From Gemmatimonadota bacterium (GTDB lineage Bacteria > Orphanbacterota > Orphanbacteria > Orphanbacterales > Orphanbacteraceae): a DNA stretch of 5,368 bases. The notes under the pieces are model-generated. The model was given only the letters and a program-made list of their open reading frames with translations, did not search any database and was not told the DNA's origin. The stretch's first letter is position 1, and the number at the start of each line of letters is the position of its first letter. The position numbers and the translations under genes were made by a program. The stretch is from assembly GCA_013002425.1 (NCBI GenBank), contig JABDJQ010000046.1, positions 1 through 5,368 of the forward strand. Direction: 5' to 3'. Below, one piece after another: positions 1 to 5,368 of this stretch.

Positions 1-324
1 GTGCAGCGCGGCGCCCGACAGTTCGATCCGCTTTTGCAGCAGCGAACGCAGGCGAAGCGAAATCTCCCCGCTTTCGAGCGTGGCGAGAGGCGCGTCGGCG
101 TCAGGGGCCGGGTTCGCGATGCGGCCGTCCGCGATTCGGACGCCGAACGGCCAGAGCGAAGGCTTCACCTGGCCCATGGCGATCTCGACGCCGAGCTGAC
201 GCGACAGATTCCCGCTGATCCAGTCGCGCACCTCCTCGGGCTTCACGAGGATCTTGAGCCCCGCGTAGGCGACGAGCGCGGCGACAAGCGGAACGAGCAG
301 AAAGATGACGAGAAATCGGCGCAT
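1..324 (-). CDS. AsmA-family inner-membrane protein, N-terminal part (cut by window edge)
   Basis: Reading the minus strand from the ATG at 324 gives 108 codons open to the window edge, so the C-terminus is missing. Residues 1-3 (MRR) are followed by one hydrophobic segment at about 4-24, the usual AsmA anchor leaving the bulk of the protein in the periplasm. Then come features typical of AsmA N-termini: a 'KPEEVRDWI' helix near 28-36, 'LSRQLGVEI' (40-48), 'PSLWPFGVRIADGRIANP' (55-72), and a stretch near 80-103 with the 'LESGEISLRLRSLL' pattern. Family members are large bridge-like or chorein-like proteins implicated in envelope assembly or lipid transport; that role is family knowledge, not shown here. 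An AAAGGAG ribosome site (plus-strand 333-339) lies 8 nt before the ATG and supports this start. It is transcribed divergently from the phosphodiesterase-like gene. The AsmA assignment is fairly sure; the subfamily (AsmA, YhjG, TamB-like) cannot be told from this fragment. Confidence 0.85.
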   Translation of the reverse strand, partial: MRRFLVIFLLVPLVAALVAYAGLKILVKPEEVRDWISGNLSRQLGVEIAMGQVKPSLWPFGVRIADGRIANPAPDADAPLATLESGEISLRLRSLLQKRIELSGAALH

Positions 325-365
325 GGTTCGTACTCCTTTGCCGGCATCCGCCGGCGGCTTCTCAT

Positions 366-408
366 ATTACAATGAATGGAACGTTCCGGTTCTCCCGCGA
401 TTTGTAAT
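366..408. repeat. Inverted repeat ATTACAA / TTGTAAT with an internal palindrome
   Basis: Perfect 7-bp inverted arms lie at 366-372 and 402-408, separated by 29 nt. Inside the spacer is a perfect 10-bp palindrome, GGAACGTTCC, at 378-387. It is not concentric with the outer arms. Both lie in the divergent intergenic region upstream of both genes, where operators are common. The arms overlap the weak -10-like boxes in each direction. No known operator consensus is recognised, and a 7-bp pair with this spacing can arise by chance. Confidence 0.35.
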
Positions 409-440
409 TTCTTCCGGGGAGGGCCATACTGCGGGTTGCT

Positions 441-446
441 GGAGGA
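441..446 (+). promoter_or_regulatory. Ribosome binding site GGAGGA deciding the GTG start at 454
   Basis: GGAGGA ends 7 nt before the GTG at 454. The in-frame ATG at 376 has no purine-rich site before it and would add 26 residues unlike a membrane-protein N-terminus, so the GTG is the better start. Confidence 0.8.
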
Positions 447-453
447 ATGGACC

Positions 454-2280
454 GTGAAACCGATTTCCCTCTCGACCGGGCGTTACGCGCTCGTTCTCGG
501 CCTCGGGGCCGGGATCGGCGCCGGACTCGCCGCGCGCGCCGGCCAGACCGGTAACTCCGGCCCCTGGTGGGTGCTTTTCGCAATCAGTCTCGCAGCCATG
601 GTTCTCGCCGCCGTGGCGACCGGTTTCGTCATGCGCTTCGCAGCCTCCCGCTTCATTCAGAAAGCATCCACGCGTGATCGTATCGCCGCCGGCCTCACCG
701 GAACGGCCCTCGTCGTACTCGTTCTGTTCGGGCAGAAATGGATACCCGGATTTTCGGCCAGAACCGCCGCGGTGGTCTCGATTCCGCTCGGGCTCGCCGC
801 CGGATTCGTCCTCGCGGAACTGGCCGTTCGCGTGCGCTCCACGGGCACGCTGATCGCGGGCGTGCTGTTCGCGCTCTTCGCCTTCTTCCTGCTGCGGCCC
901 GACGCCCCGCGCGGGGGGGCGCCCGGCGCGGGCGGCGACGAAAACGAACTTCCTCCCGGCACTCTCGCGGCGATCGAAAGCGGACGAGCCGAGCTGCTGC
1001 TCGACGAAGCCCCGGTCCCCGCGGTCGTCGTGATCGGATGGGACGGCGCGGCCTGGAAAGTGCTTCGACCGCTTCTCGAGCGCGGCATGCTGCCGCACAT
1101 CGCCCGGCTTCTCGACGGGGCCGCCTGGTCGGAACTCGGTTCGATGGCCCCGAACTGGTCGCCCGTCATCTGGACTACGATCTGGACCGGAAAGTCACCG
1201 AAAGAACACGGGATTCGCTGGTTTCTCGAAGATCAGGGACATGTAATCCCCGGGTTTCAGCAGCCTGCGGAACTGCCCGCGACATTCCCCGTGCAGCGAT
1301 TCGCCGATCTCTTCTTCGAACGCCGCTCCGTGCCCGTCACGACCAACATGCGACGCGTGAAAGCCGTATGGAACATCGCGAACGACACCGGCATTCCCGT
1401 CGGCCTCACGAACCTGCTCGTCTCCTGGCCGGTCGAAGAGGTGCTCGGCTTCGAAATCAGCGGGCATATGAAGTTCTACCCCGATCTCGACGGGCTCGTT
1501 CACCCGCCCGAGGAACAGGAAGCCACGATTCGAGCGCTCCTGAACAACGACTGGGCGCTCGAAGACGCGCCCGGCCTGATCCCGACGCCGTGGCTCGCGA
1601 ACGTCTACCGCTCCGAGGTGAACCTGTTTCGCGAATCGCTCCGTCTGCTCGAGAAGAATCCCGCGTACCTCTACATTTTCTATACGCACTCTCTCGACTC
1701 GTCGCAGCACCGCTACTGGAAGTACCACGCGCCGGACGAGTTCTCGTTTGCCGTCGCCGAAGACGGAGTCGAGACGTTCGGGGACGTGATCGAGCAGAAC
1801 TACGTGATCTACGACCGGCTTCTCGGCGAGATGATGACCGCTTTCCCCGAGAACACGACGTACATGATCGTCTCGGATCACGGCATCACGGCGAACAAGA
1901 CGCTCGACCGCGACATCCCGGCCATGGCGGGGCTCGAGGAGAAGCCCGAGGTCGATCCGGAACTCGTATCGGGGAAGCACTCGAAGCAGGATCCCGGCAT
2001 ACTCATTCTGAAGGGGCCGGGAATCGAGCCCGGTGAAGTGCGTGACGCGGACGTGTACGACATCGCGCCGACCATCCTCGCGCTGCTCGGACTCCCCGTG
2101 CCGGACGACATGGCAGGGCGCGCGCTCGAGGAGGTGATGACGCCTTCGTTTCTCGCGGCGAAACCGGTGTTGCGGTCGGGTACGTACGAAGGCGCTTCGC
2201 CGCGCGGGTCGCGCGCGATCGCGACCGAACACGACGACGAGATGAAAGAGCGCCTGCGCGCCCTCGGGTATATCGACTGA
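454..2280 (+). CDS. Membrane-anchored alkaline-phosphatase-superfamily phosphodiesterase / nucleotide pyrophosphatase-like protein
   Basis: A 608-aa protein when started at GTG 454. About five hydrophobic segments (near 10-28, 38-59, 78-95, 104-124, 130-148) precede a Gly-rich linker (150-165) and a catalytic domain (about 188-608). Arg/Lys-rich loops at 61-76 and 126-128 fit the positive-inside rule with the N-terminus in and the catalytic domain outside the cytoplasm. Superfamily metal-site motifs appear in order: VVVIGWDGA (D197), NWSPVIWTTIWTG (235-246; S236 is the likely nucleophile by alignment with the NPP threonine) followed by HGI (252-254), LDSSQH (D415, H419), SDHG (D475, H476), GKHS (H509) and YDIAPTILALLGLP (535-548). 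The protein ends in LRALGYID, a tail often seen in this family. It should hydrolyse phosphate mono- or diesters or move phospho groups; the substrate is unknown. It is the first gene of the rightward cluster, 17 bp from the next. Family sure, specificity not. Confidence 0.9.
   Translation: MKPISLSTGRYALVLGLGAGIGAGLAARAGQTGNSGPWWVLFAISLAAMVLAAVATGFVMRFAASRFIQKASTRDRIAAGLTGTALVVLVLFGQKWIPGFSARTAAVVSIPLGLAAGFVLAELAVRVRSTGTLIAGVLFALFAFFLLRPDAPRGGAPGAGGDENELPPGTLAAIESGRAELLLDEAPVPAVVVIGWDGAAWKVLRPLLERGMLPHIARLLDGAAWSELGSMAPNWSPVIWTTIWTGKSPKEHGIRWFLEDQGHVIPGFQQPAELPATFPVQRFADLFFERRSVPVTTNMRRVKAVWNIANDTGIPVGLTNLLVSWPVEEVLGFEISGHMKFYPDLDGLVHPPEEQEATIRALLNNDWALEDAPGLIPTPWLANVYRSEVNLFRESLRLLEKNPAYLYIFYTHSLDSSQHRYWKYHAPDEFSFAVAEDGVETFGDVIEQNYVIYDRLLGEMMTAFPENTTYMIVSDHGITANKTLDRDIPAMAGLEEKPEVDPELVSGKHSKQDPGILILKGPGIEPGEVRDADVYDIAPTILALLGLPVPDDMAGRALEEVMTPSFLAAKPVLRSGTYEGASPRGSRAIATEHDDEMKERLRALGYID
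905..924 (+). repeat. G7 run and two GC palindromes in the linker coding sequence
   Basis: Within the phosphodiesterase-like gene, a 12-bp palindrome CCCCGCGCGGGG (905-916) overlaps a run of seven G (913-919), which overlaps an 8-bp palindrome GGGCGCCC (917-924). They encode part of the Gly/Ala/Pro linker (about residues 152-157) that joins the membrane part to the catalytic domain. A frame slip here would remove the catalytic domain, but seven bases is short for a phase-variable tract, and GC palindromes are expected at this base composition. Confidence 0.4.
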
Positions 2281-2297
2281 GAACACGGAGAAGCATC

Positions 2298-2966
2298 GTG
2301 ACTTACGAATCGCAGCCACTCCCGCCACTCCCCCGCTACACCGAAGAAGAGATGCTGGAACGCGCCCGATCGTTTTACGAACGGATTCGTACCCGCCGCA
2401 CCGTACGCGATTTCTCGGACCGGCCGGTGCCGCGCGGTGTGATCGAGCAGTGCGTGCGCGCCGCGGCTTCTGCGCCGAACGGCGCCAATCGTCAGCCGTG
2501 GCATTTCGCTATCGTTTCGGATCCGGCGATCAAGGCGCAGATTCGGGAAGCGGCGGAAGACGAAGAGCACGCTTTTTACGGCGGACGCGCGCCCGCGGAG
2601 TGGCTCGACGCGCTCGCTCCATTCGGCACGGACGAACAGAAGCCGTTTCTGGAAACGGCGCCCTATCTGATCGCGATCTTCAGCGAGAGCTACGAACCCG
2701 ACGGCAAGGGCGGCCGCATCAAGAACTACTATGTGAACGAATCGGTCGGGATCGCGTCCGGATTCCTGATCGCGGCTCTTCATGACGCGGGGCTCGCCAC
2801 GCTGACGCATACGCCGAGCCCGATGAAATTCCTGAACGCGATCCTGGGACGCCCCGCACACGAGCGTCCGTTTCTGCTGCTGGTTGTCGGACACCCGGCC
2901 GACGACGCGCGCGTGCCGCGCATCACGAAGAAACCGCTCGGCGAGATCGCGACGTTTCTCGAATAG
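2298..2966 (+). CDS. Nitroreductase-fold FMN flavoprotein, iodotyrosine deiodinase-like
   Basis: A 222-aa protein starting at GTG 2298, with CGGAG ending 7 nt upstream. The whole length follows the nitroreductase/FMN-reductase fold: RRTVRDFS (33-40, FMN phosphate side), SAPNGANRQPWHF (58-70), ETAPYLIAIF (119-128), VNESVGIASGFLIAALHDAGL (146-166), LTHTP (169-173), LGRPAHERP (183-191), VGHP (197-200) and KKPLGEI (211-217). It matches iodotyrosine deiodinase (IYD) better than generic nitroreductases. E90, Y94 and K115 fall exactly where human IYD has E157, Y161 and K182, the residues that grip the halotyrosine zwitterion (human positions from memory). Soluble, with no membrane anchor, as in bacterial IYDs. 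The IYD reaction is reductive removal of halide from mono/dihalotyrosine using FMN. It lies 17 bp after the phosphodiesterase-like gene and 43 bp before the next, so it is probably in one operon. Family very sure; deiodinase activity is inferred. Confidence 0.9.
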   Translation: MTYESQPLPPLPRYTEEEMLERARSFYERIRTRRTVRDFSDRPVPRGVIEQCVRAAASAPNGANRQPWHFAIVSDPAIKAQIREAAEDEEHAFYGGRAPAEWLDALAPFGTDEQKPFLETAPYLIAIFSESYEPDGKGGRIKNYYVNESVGIASGFLIAALHDAGLATLTHTPSPMKFLNAILGRPAHERPFLLLVVGHPADDARVPRITKKPLGEIATFLE

Positions 2967-3009
2967 GGGATCGCGGGCGGTACATCGAACGAAGGGAGCC
3001 GCTTGGGTC

Positions 3010-3867
3010 ATGGCAAAACGTGACTGGAAACCGTTCGGCGGGAAACCGCCGCCGGACCTCGCCGATGCGCGTCTCCAGCTGCACCACGCGGCGCAGGTGC
3101 TCGCTTCGACCGCGATGACGTACGGCACGCCGAAGCCGGACGACAGCCACACGAACATGGGCTACGAGGACGGCGCATTCACAGGGCGCCCCTTCGGCCC
3201 GGACGACGCGCTTTCGGTCCGGCTCCACATGGAAAGAGGCGTGGTCGAACTGCGCGGGCCCGGCGACGACACGACGCACATCCGCCTCGCCGGGAGGACG
3301 CAGCAGAGCGTGTACGAGCGCCTCGGCGACGCGATCGCCGCGGCGACGAACGGCGCACTCGACAAGTCGCTTGCGAAACCCGATTACGAACTTCCCGACC
3401 ATCCTTTCGCCAACGGGGCCCCGTTCACGGCGGACCACGAATCGCTCGCCGAACTCGACAGGTGGTTCGCAAACGCGGACCTGCTGCTGCGCGGCATCGC
3501 CGGGAACGTGCGCCAGGGCGAGGAAGCATCGCCGGTCCGCACCTGGCCGCACCATTTCGACACAGGCGTGATCATTTCGCTCGACCCTGGCGAAGACCCG
3601 GAGAGCGCGCGCTCGATCGGAATCGGCCTCTCACCCGGCGACGACACCCACCCCGAGCCGTATTTTTATACACGACCCTATCCGTTCGACGGCAAGGGCG
3701 CACTACCCGAGCCGGACGCGCCGGGGTTCTGGTATACGCGGAGCTGGGAAGGCATGATTCTGCGCGCCGGCGACCTCGTTCACGAAAATAATCCCGAGCA
3801 GGCGGCGCGCCGGCACCTCGGACAGACCGTACAAATCGCTCGTTCTCTTCTGGAGGCATCATCATGA
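3010..3867 (+). CDS. Protein of unknown function resembling the DUF5996 family
   Basis: A 285-aa soluble protein with no signal peptide or membrane segment. ATG 3010 is chosen because AAGGGAG (2992-2998) lies 11 nt upstream. A longer reading from 2884 would run into the end of the flavoprotein gene and gives Arg/Ser-rich sequence there. Recognisable points are ARLQLHHAAQVLAS (20-33), SPVRTWPHHFDTGVII (174-189), and SPGDDTHPEPYFYTRPYPF (208-226), followed by a Trp/Gly-rich C-terminal stretch, GFWYTRSWEGM (239-249). From memory, DUF5996 proteins have the same order: an early LH..Q helix, SPV..(W)..H.FD near two-thirds, then GDDT.P.P.FY. The resemblance is thus to the whole layout, not to one motif. 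No catalytic role is known to me for that family; the clustered His/Asp residues (H181, H182, D184, D211, D212, H214) are seen, their meaning is not. The stop overlaps the next ATG (ATGA), suggesting coupled translation with the SDR gene. Confidence 0.8.
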   Translation: MAKRDWKPFGGKPPPDLADARLQLHHAAQVLASTAMTYGTPKPDDSHTNMGYEDGAFTGRPFGPDDALSVRLHMERGVVELRGPGDDTTHIRLAGRTQQSVYERLGDAIAAATNGALDKSLAKPDYELPDHPFANGAPFTADHESLAELDRWFANADLLLRGIAGNVRQGEEASPVRTWPHHFDTGVIISLDPGEDPESARSIGIGLSPGDDTHPEPYFYTRPYPFDGKGALPEPDAPGFWYTRSWEGMILRAGDLVHENNPEQAARRHLGQTVQIARSLLEASS

Positions 3868-4877
3868 AGCTGCTCGTTCTGGGGGGCACCCGATTCGTCG
3901 GCCGTGTGATCGTGGAAGAGGCGATCCGGCGCGGCCACGAACTCACGATCTTTCACCGGGGCGAATCGAATCCGGGGCTCTTTCCGAATCAGACCACGGT
4001 ACAGGGCGACCGCGAGATGGATCTCGCCCGCCTCGGCGATGAAGACTGGGACGCGGTGATCGACACGTGCGGTTACGTGCCGCGGATCGTACGCTACAGC
4101 GTCGACTTTCTGCGCGACCGGGTGAAACGCTACGTTTTCATTTCGACGATTTCCGTCTTCAAGGACACGAGCACGATCGGAATCGACGAGAACGGCACCC
4201 TCTTCGGGGCCGGCGATCTCGAAGATCCGGCGACAGAGCAGATTACGGGCGAATCGTACGGCCCCCTCAAAGTACTTTGCGAAGACGTGGTGCGGGACGC
4301 ATACGCACGGCGGGCGCTGATCGTGCGCCCCGGTCTCGTGGTCGGGCCGCACGACCCGACCGACCGCTTCACGTACTGGGTCTCGCGGGTCGCCGAAGGG
4401 GGCGAAGTGCTGGTGCCGGGCCGGCGCGAACGTCCGAACCAGTTCATCGACGCCCGCGACCTCGCGCACTTCACTCTCGGCGCGATCGAAGCGAACCGCG
4501 ACGGCGCGTACAACGCGACAGGACCGTCCGCTCCGCACACGATGAACACGATCGTGAATACGTGCCGCGACGTCGCGAAGAGCGACGCCCGGTTCGAATG
4601 GGTCGACGAAGCGTTTCTGGCCGAACACAAAGTCGAGGCCTGGAGCCATCTTCCGCTCTGGCTCCCCGAATCCCCCGATACCGCGGGCTTCTTTCAGATC
4701 GACTGTTCGCACGGCATCGCCCATGGACTCGCGTTTCGTCCTCTTTCGGAAACCGTGCGTGATACACTCGCGTGGACCGGAAGCCGTCCTGACGACTACG
4801 AATGGAAAGCCGGCCTCGATCGCGAGCGGGAGCAGGAGCTCCTGAGCGAATGGAAACGCACGAAGGGATCCGCTTGA
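3864..4877 (+). CDS. Extended SDR, NAD(P)-dependent epimerase/dehydratase-like protein
   Basis: A 337-aa protein. GGAGG (3852-3856) sits 7 nt before ATG 3864, which overlaps the preceding stop by 4 bp. An N-terminal Rossmann fold is clear: LLVLGGTRFVGR (3-14) carries the dinucleotide-binding glycines, FHRG (30-33) ends the second strand, and R32 hints at NADP preference. GDR (48-50), DAVIDTCGYVPR (63-74) and FISTISVF (92-99) follow, with YGPLK (132-136) as the YxxxK catalytic pair. The middle and C-terminal parts match an SDR family I know from many bacterial genomes: RPGLVVGPHDPTDRFTYW (155-172), QFIDARDLA (193-201), NATGP (217-221), WVDEAFL (246-252), LPLWLPES (263-270) and RPLSETVRDTLAW (292-304). 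Members are usually annotated only as epimerase/dehydratase or reductase; the substrate is unknown. The Lys-Glu-Arg-rich C-terminal tail (about 312-337) is probably helical. Fold and family sure; reaction not assignable. Confidence 0.93.
   Translation: MKLLVLGGTRFVGRVIVEEAIRRGHELTIFHRGESNPGLFPNQTTVQGDREMDLARLGDEDWDAVIDTCGYVPRIVRYSVDFLRDRVKRYVFISTISVFKDTSTIGIDENGTLFGAGDLEDPATEQITGESYGPLKVLCEDVVRDAYARRALIVRPGLVVGPHDPTDRFTYWVSRVAEGGEVLVPGRRERPNQFIDARDLAHFTLGAIEANRDGAYNATGPSAPHTMNTIVNTCRDVAKSDARFEWVDEAFLAEHKVEAWSHLPLWLPESPDTAGFFQIDCSHGIAHGLAFRPLSETVRDTLAWTGSRPDDYEWKAGLDREREQELLSEWKRTKGSA
4862..4868 (+). promoter_or_regulatory. Ribosome binding site GAAGGGA for the TTG start of pyruvate kinase
   Basis: GAAGGGA ends 5 nt before TTG 4874 and lies inside the SDR gene. 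A competing signal, AGGAG (4834-4838), lies 11 nt before an in-frame ATG at 4850. Homology favours the TTG because it gives the usual pyruvate kinase beginning, M-RRTKIVCTIGPSS. Confidence 0.55.
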
Positions 4878-5368
4878 GACGCACGAAGATAGTCTGCACG
4901 ATCGGCCCCTCCTCGGCGTCCGACAGAAAGCTCGGACAGCTGATCGACGCCGGGATGAACGTCGCCCGCCTCAATTTTTCACACGGCACACACGAAGAGC
5001 ACGGCGAGGTCATCCGGCTCATTCGAAAACACGCGAAAAAACGCAATGCGGCCATTGCGATCGTTCAGGATCTCGCCGGTCCCAAGATCCGGACCGGCCC
5101 GATCGCCGAGGGGGTCGTGCATCTCGACGAAGGCGACCTGTTTCGCTTCACGAATCGGAAAGTCCCGGGCGACAAATCCGAAGTCTCGCTCACATACCCC
5201 GCCCTTCCGAACGAAGTATCCGTAGGCGACCTCATCTACGTCAGCGACGGTTCGCTCCAGCTCGAAGCCGAGCACATCGACGCCGATACGATTACGGCTC
5301 GCATTCTCGTCGGCGGCCCGCTGACTTCGCACAAAGGAATCAACCTCCCGAACACGCCGATCAAAGCC
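4874..5368 (+). CDS. pyk: Pyruvate kinase, N-terminal third (cut by window edge)
   Basis: From TTG 4874, 165 codons run open to the window edge. Pyruvate kinase transfers phosphate from phosphoenolpyruvate to ADP in the last step of glycolysis, in the cytoplasm. Seen are RRTKIVCTIGPSS (2-14), NVARLNFSHG (29-38) with R32, N34, S36 and H37 of the active site, QDLAGPKIRTG (65-75) with metal-site D66, a B-domain from about 75, YVSDGSL (122-128), and LTSHKGINLP (150-159) with K154 as the phosphoryl-transfer lysine. The A-domain remainder and C-domain are outside the window. K71 stands where potassium-dependent enzymes have Glu, suggesting a potassium-independent type. The start overlaps the SDR stop as TTGA, the fifth gene of a co-directional run. 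An alternative in-frame ATG at 4850 would add eight residues (METHEGIR) and overlap the SDR gene by 28 bp. Identity near certain; start uncertain. Confidence 0.96.
   Translation, partial: MRRTKIVCTIGPSSASDRKLGQLIDAGMNVARLNFSHGTHEEHGEVIRLIRKHAKKRNAAIAIVQDLAGPKIRTGPIAEGVVHLDEGDLFRFTNRKVPGDKSEVSLTYPALPNEVSVGDLIYVSDGSLQLEAEHIDADTITARILVGGPLTSHKGINLPNTPIKA

Larger units (their letters stand above)
325..453. promoter_or_regulatory. Divergent intergenic region, probable promoters for both directions
   Basis: This 129-bp gap separates the start codons of two divergent genes, so promoters for both should lie here or in the flanking coding sequence. It contains the most AT-rich patch near this end of the window (about 361-412). 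TAATAT on the minus strand (plus 364-369) and TAATTT on the plus strand (405-410) could be -10 elements, but neither has a convincing TTGACA-like -35 box 16-18 bp upstream. A small stem CCGGC-ATCC-GCCGG (341-354) sits just before the AsmA ribosome site and would lie in that gene's 5' leader. The promoter role is inferred from layout; no specific regulator is recognised. Confidence 0.5.

Noticed and set aside
1..375. Plus-strand open frame of 124 codons at the left edge
   Set aside because: It is antisense to the AsmA-like N-terminus, rich in Arg/Asp with no family resemblance. The minus-strand reading has a signal anchor, family motifs and a strong ribosome site.
376..453. ATG at 376 as start of the phosphodiesterase-like gene
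   Set aside because: There is no ribosome site, the added 26 residues are not membrane-like, and GTG 454 has GGAGGA at 7 nt. The ATG also overlaps the putative operator palindrome.
738..2036. Long plus-strand open frame of 432 codons inside the phosphodiesterase-like gene
   Set aside because: The translation is extremely Arg-rich and low in hydrophobic structure, which is typical of an out-of-frame reading of G+C-rich coding DNA. The overlapped frame carries all the family motifs.
2884..3009. N-terminal extension of the DUF5996-like gene from ATG 2884
   Set aside because: It would overlap the flavoprotein gene by 83 bp, has an Arg/Ser-rich sequence unlike the family, and ATG 3010 has a purine-rich site upstream.
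2967..3009. Possible terminator between the flavoprotein and DUF5996-like genes
   Set aside because: The 43-bp gap has no stable GC stem followed by a T run, only the ribosome site of the next gene.
1195..3158. Long minus-strand open frames (to 2328, and 1878-3158)
   Set aside because: They are antisense to two well-supported genes, Arg/Val/Ser-rich without recognisable domains, and explained by scarcity of stop codons at high G+C.
3780..4724. Minus-strand open frame of 314 codons opposite the SDR gene
   Set aside because: It mirrors the SDR coding sequence and shows no domain. The SDR frame matches its family over its whole length.
1..5368. CRISPR array, transposon ends, tRNA/rRNA, riboswitch or defence system
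   Set aside because: No regularly spaced repeats, transposase or integrase motifs, target-site duplications, cloverleaf-like segments or immune-system domains were seen on either strand.

Overview
The window comes from a G+C-rich bacterial chromosome. Third codon positions are mostly G or C, and long spurious open frames run antisense to the genes as a result. An AsmA-type membrane protein points to a Gram-negative (diderm) host. The phylum cannot be named from the sequence alone. No mobile element, phage gene, CRISPR array, tRNA or rRNA was seen, and the region reads as ordinary, tightly packed chromosome.

Layout: the left edge holds the N-terminal 108 codons of an AsmA-like gene on the minus strand (1-324). 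A 129-bp divergent intergenic region (325-453) separates it from a rightward cluster that runs to the window end. The cluster holds: (1) a membrane-anchored alkaline-phosphatase-superfamily phosphodiesterase/nucleotide-pyrophosphatase-like protein (454-2280); (2) a nitroreductase-fold flavoprotein with the residue signature of iodotyrosine deiodinase (2298-2966); (3) a protein of unknown function that resembles the DUF5996 family (3010-3867); (4) an extended SDR (NAD(P)-dependent epimerase/dehydratase-like) protein (3864-4877); (5) the N-terminal third of pyruvate kinase, cut by the window edge (4874-5368).

Gene spacings are 17 bp, 43 bp, a 4-bp ATGA overlap and a 4-bp TTGA overlap, with no terminator-like hairpin between genes. 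The five rightward genes are therefore probably co-transcribed and the last three probably translationally coupled. Their functions do not form an obvious single pathway: only pyruvate kinase has a clear housekeeping role. The most informative observation is that the flavoprotein keeps the Glu/Tyr/Lys triad of halotyrosine deiodinases at the same residue spacing as the human enzyme. I found no convincing evidence of a wholly new multi-gene system.
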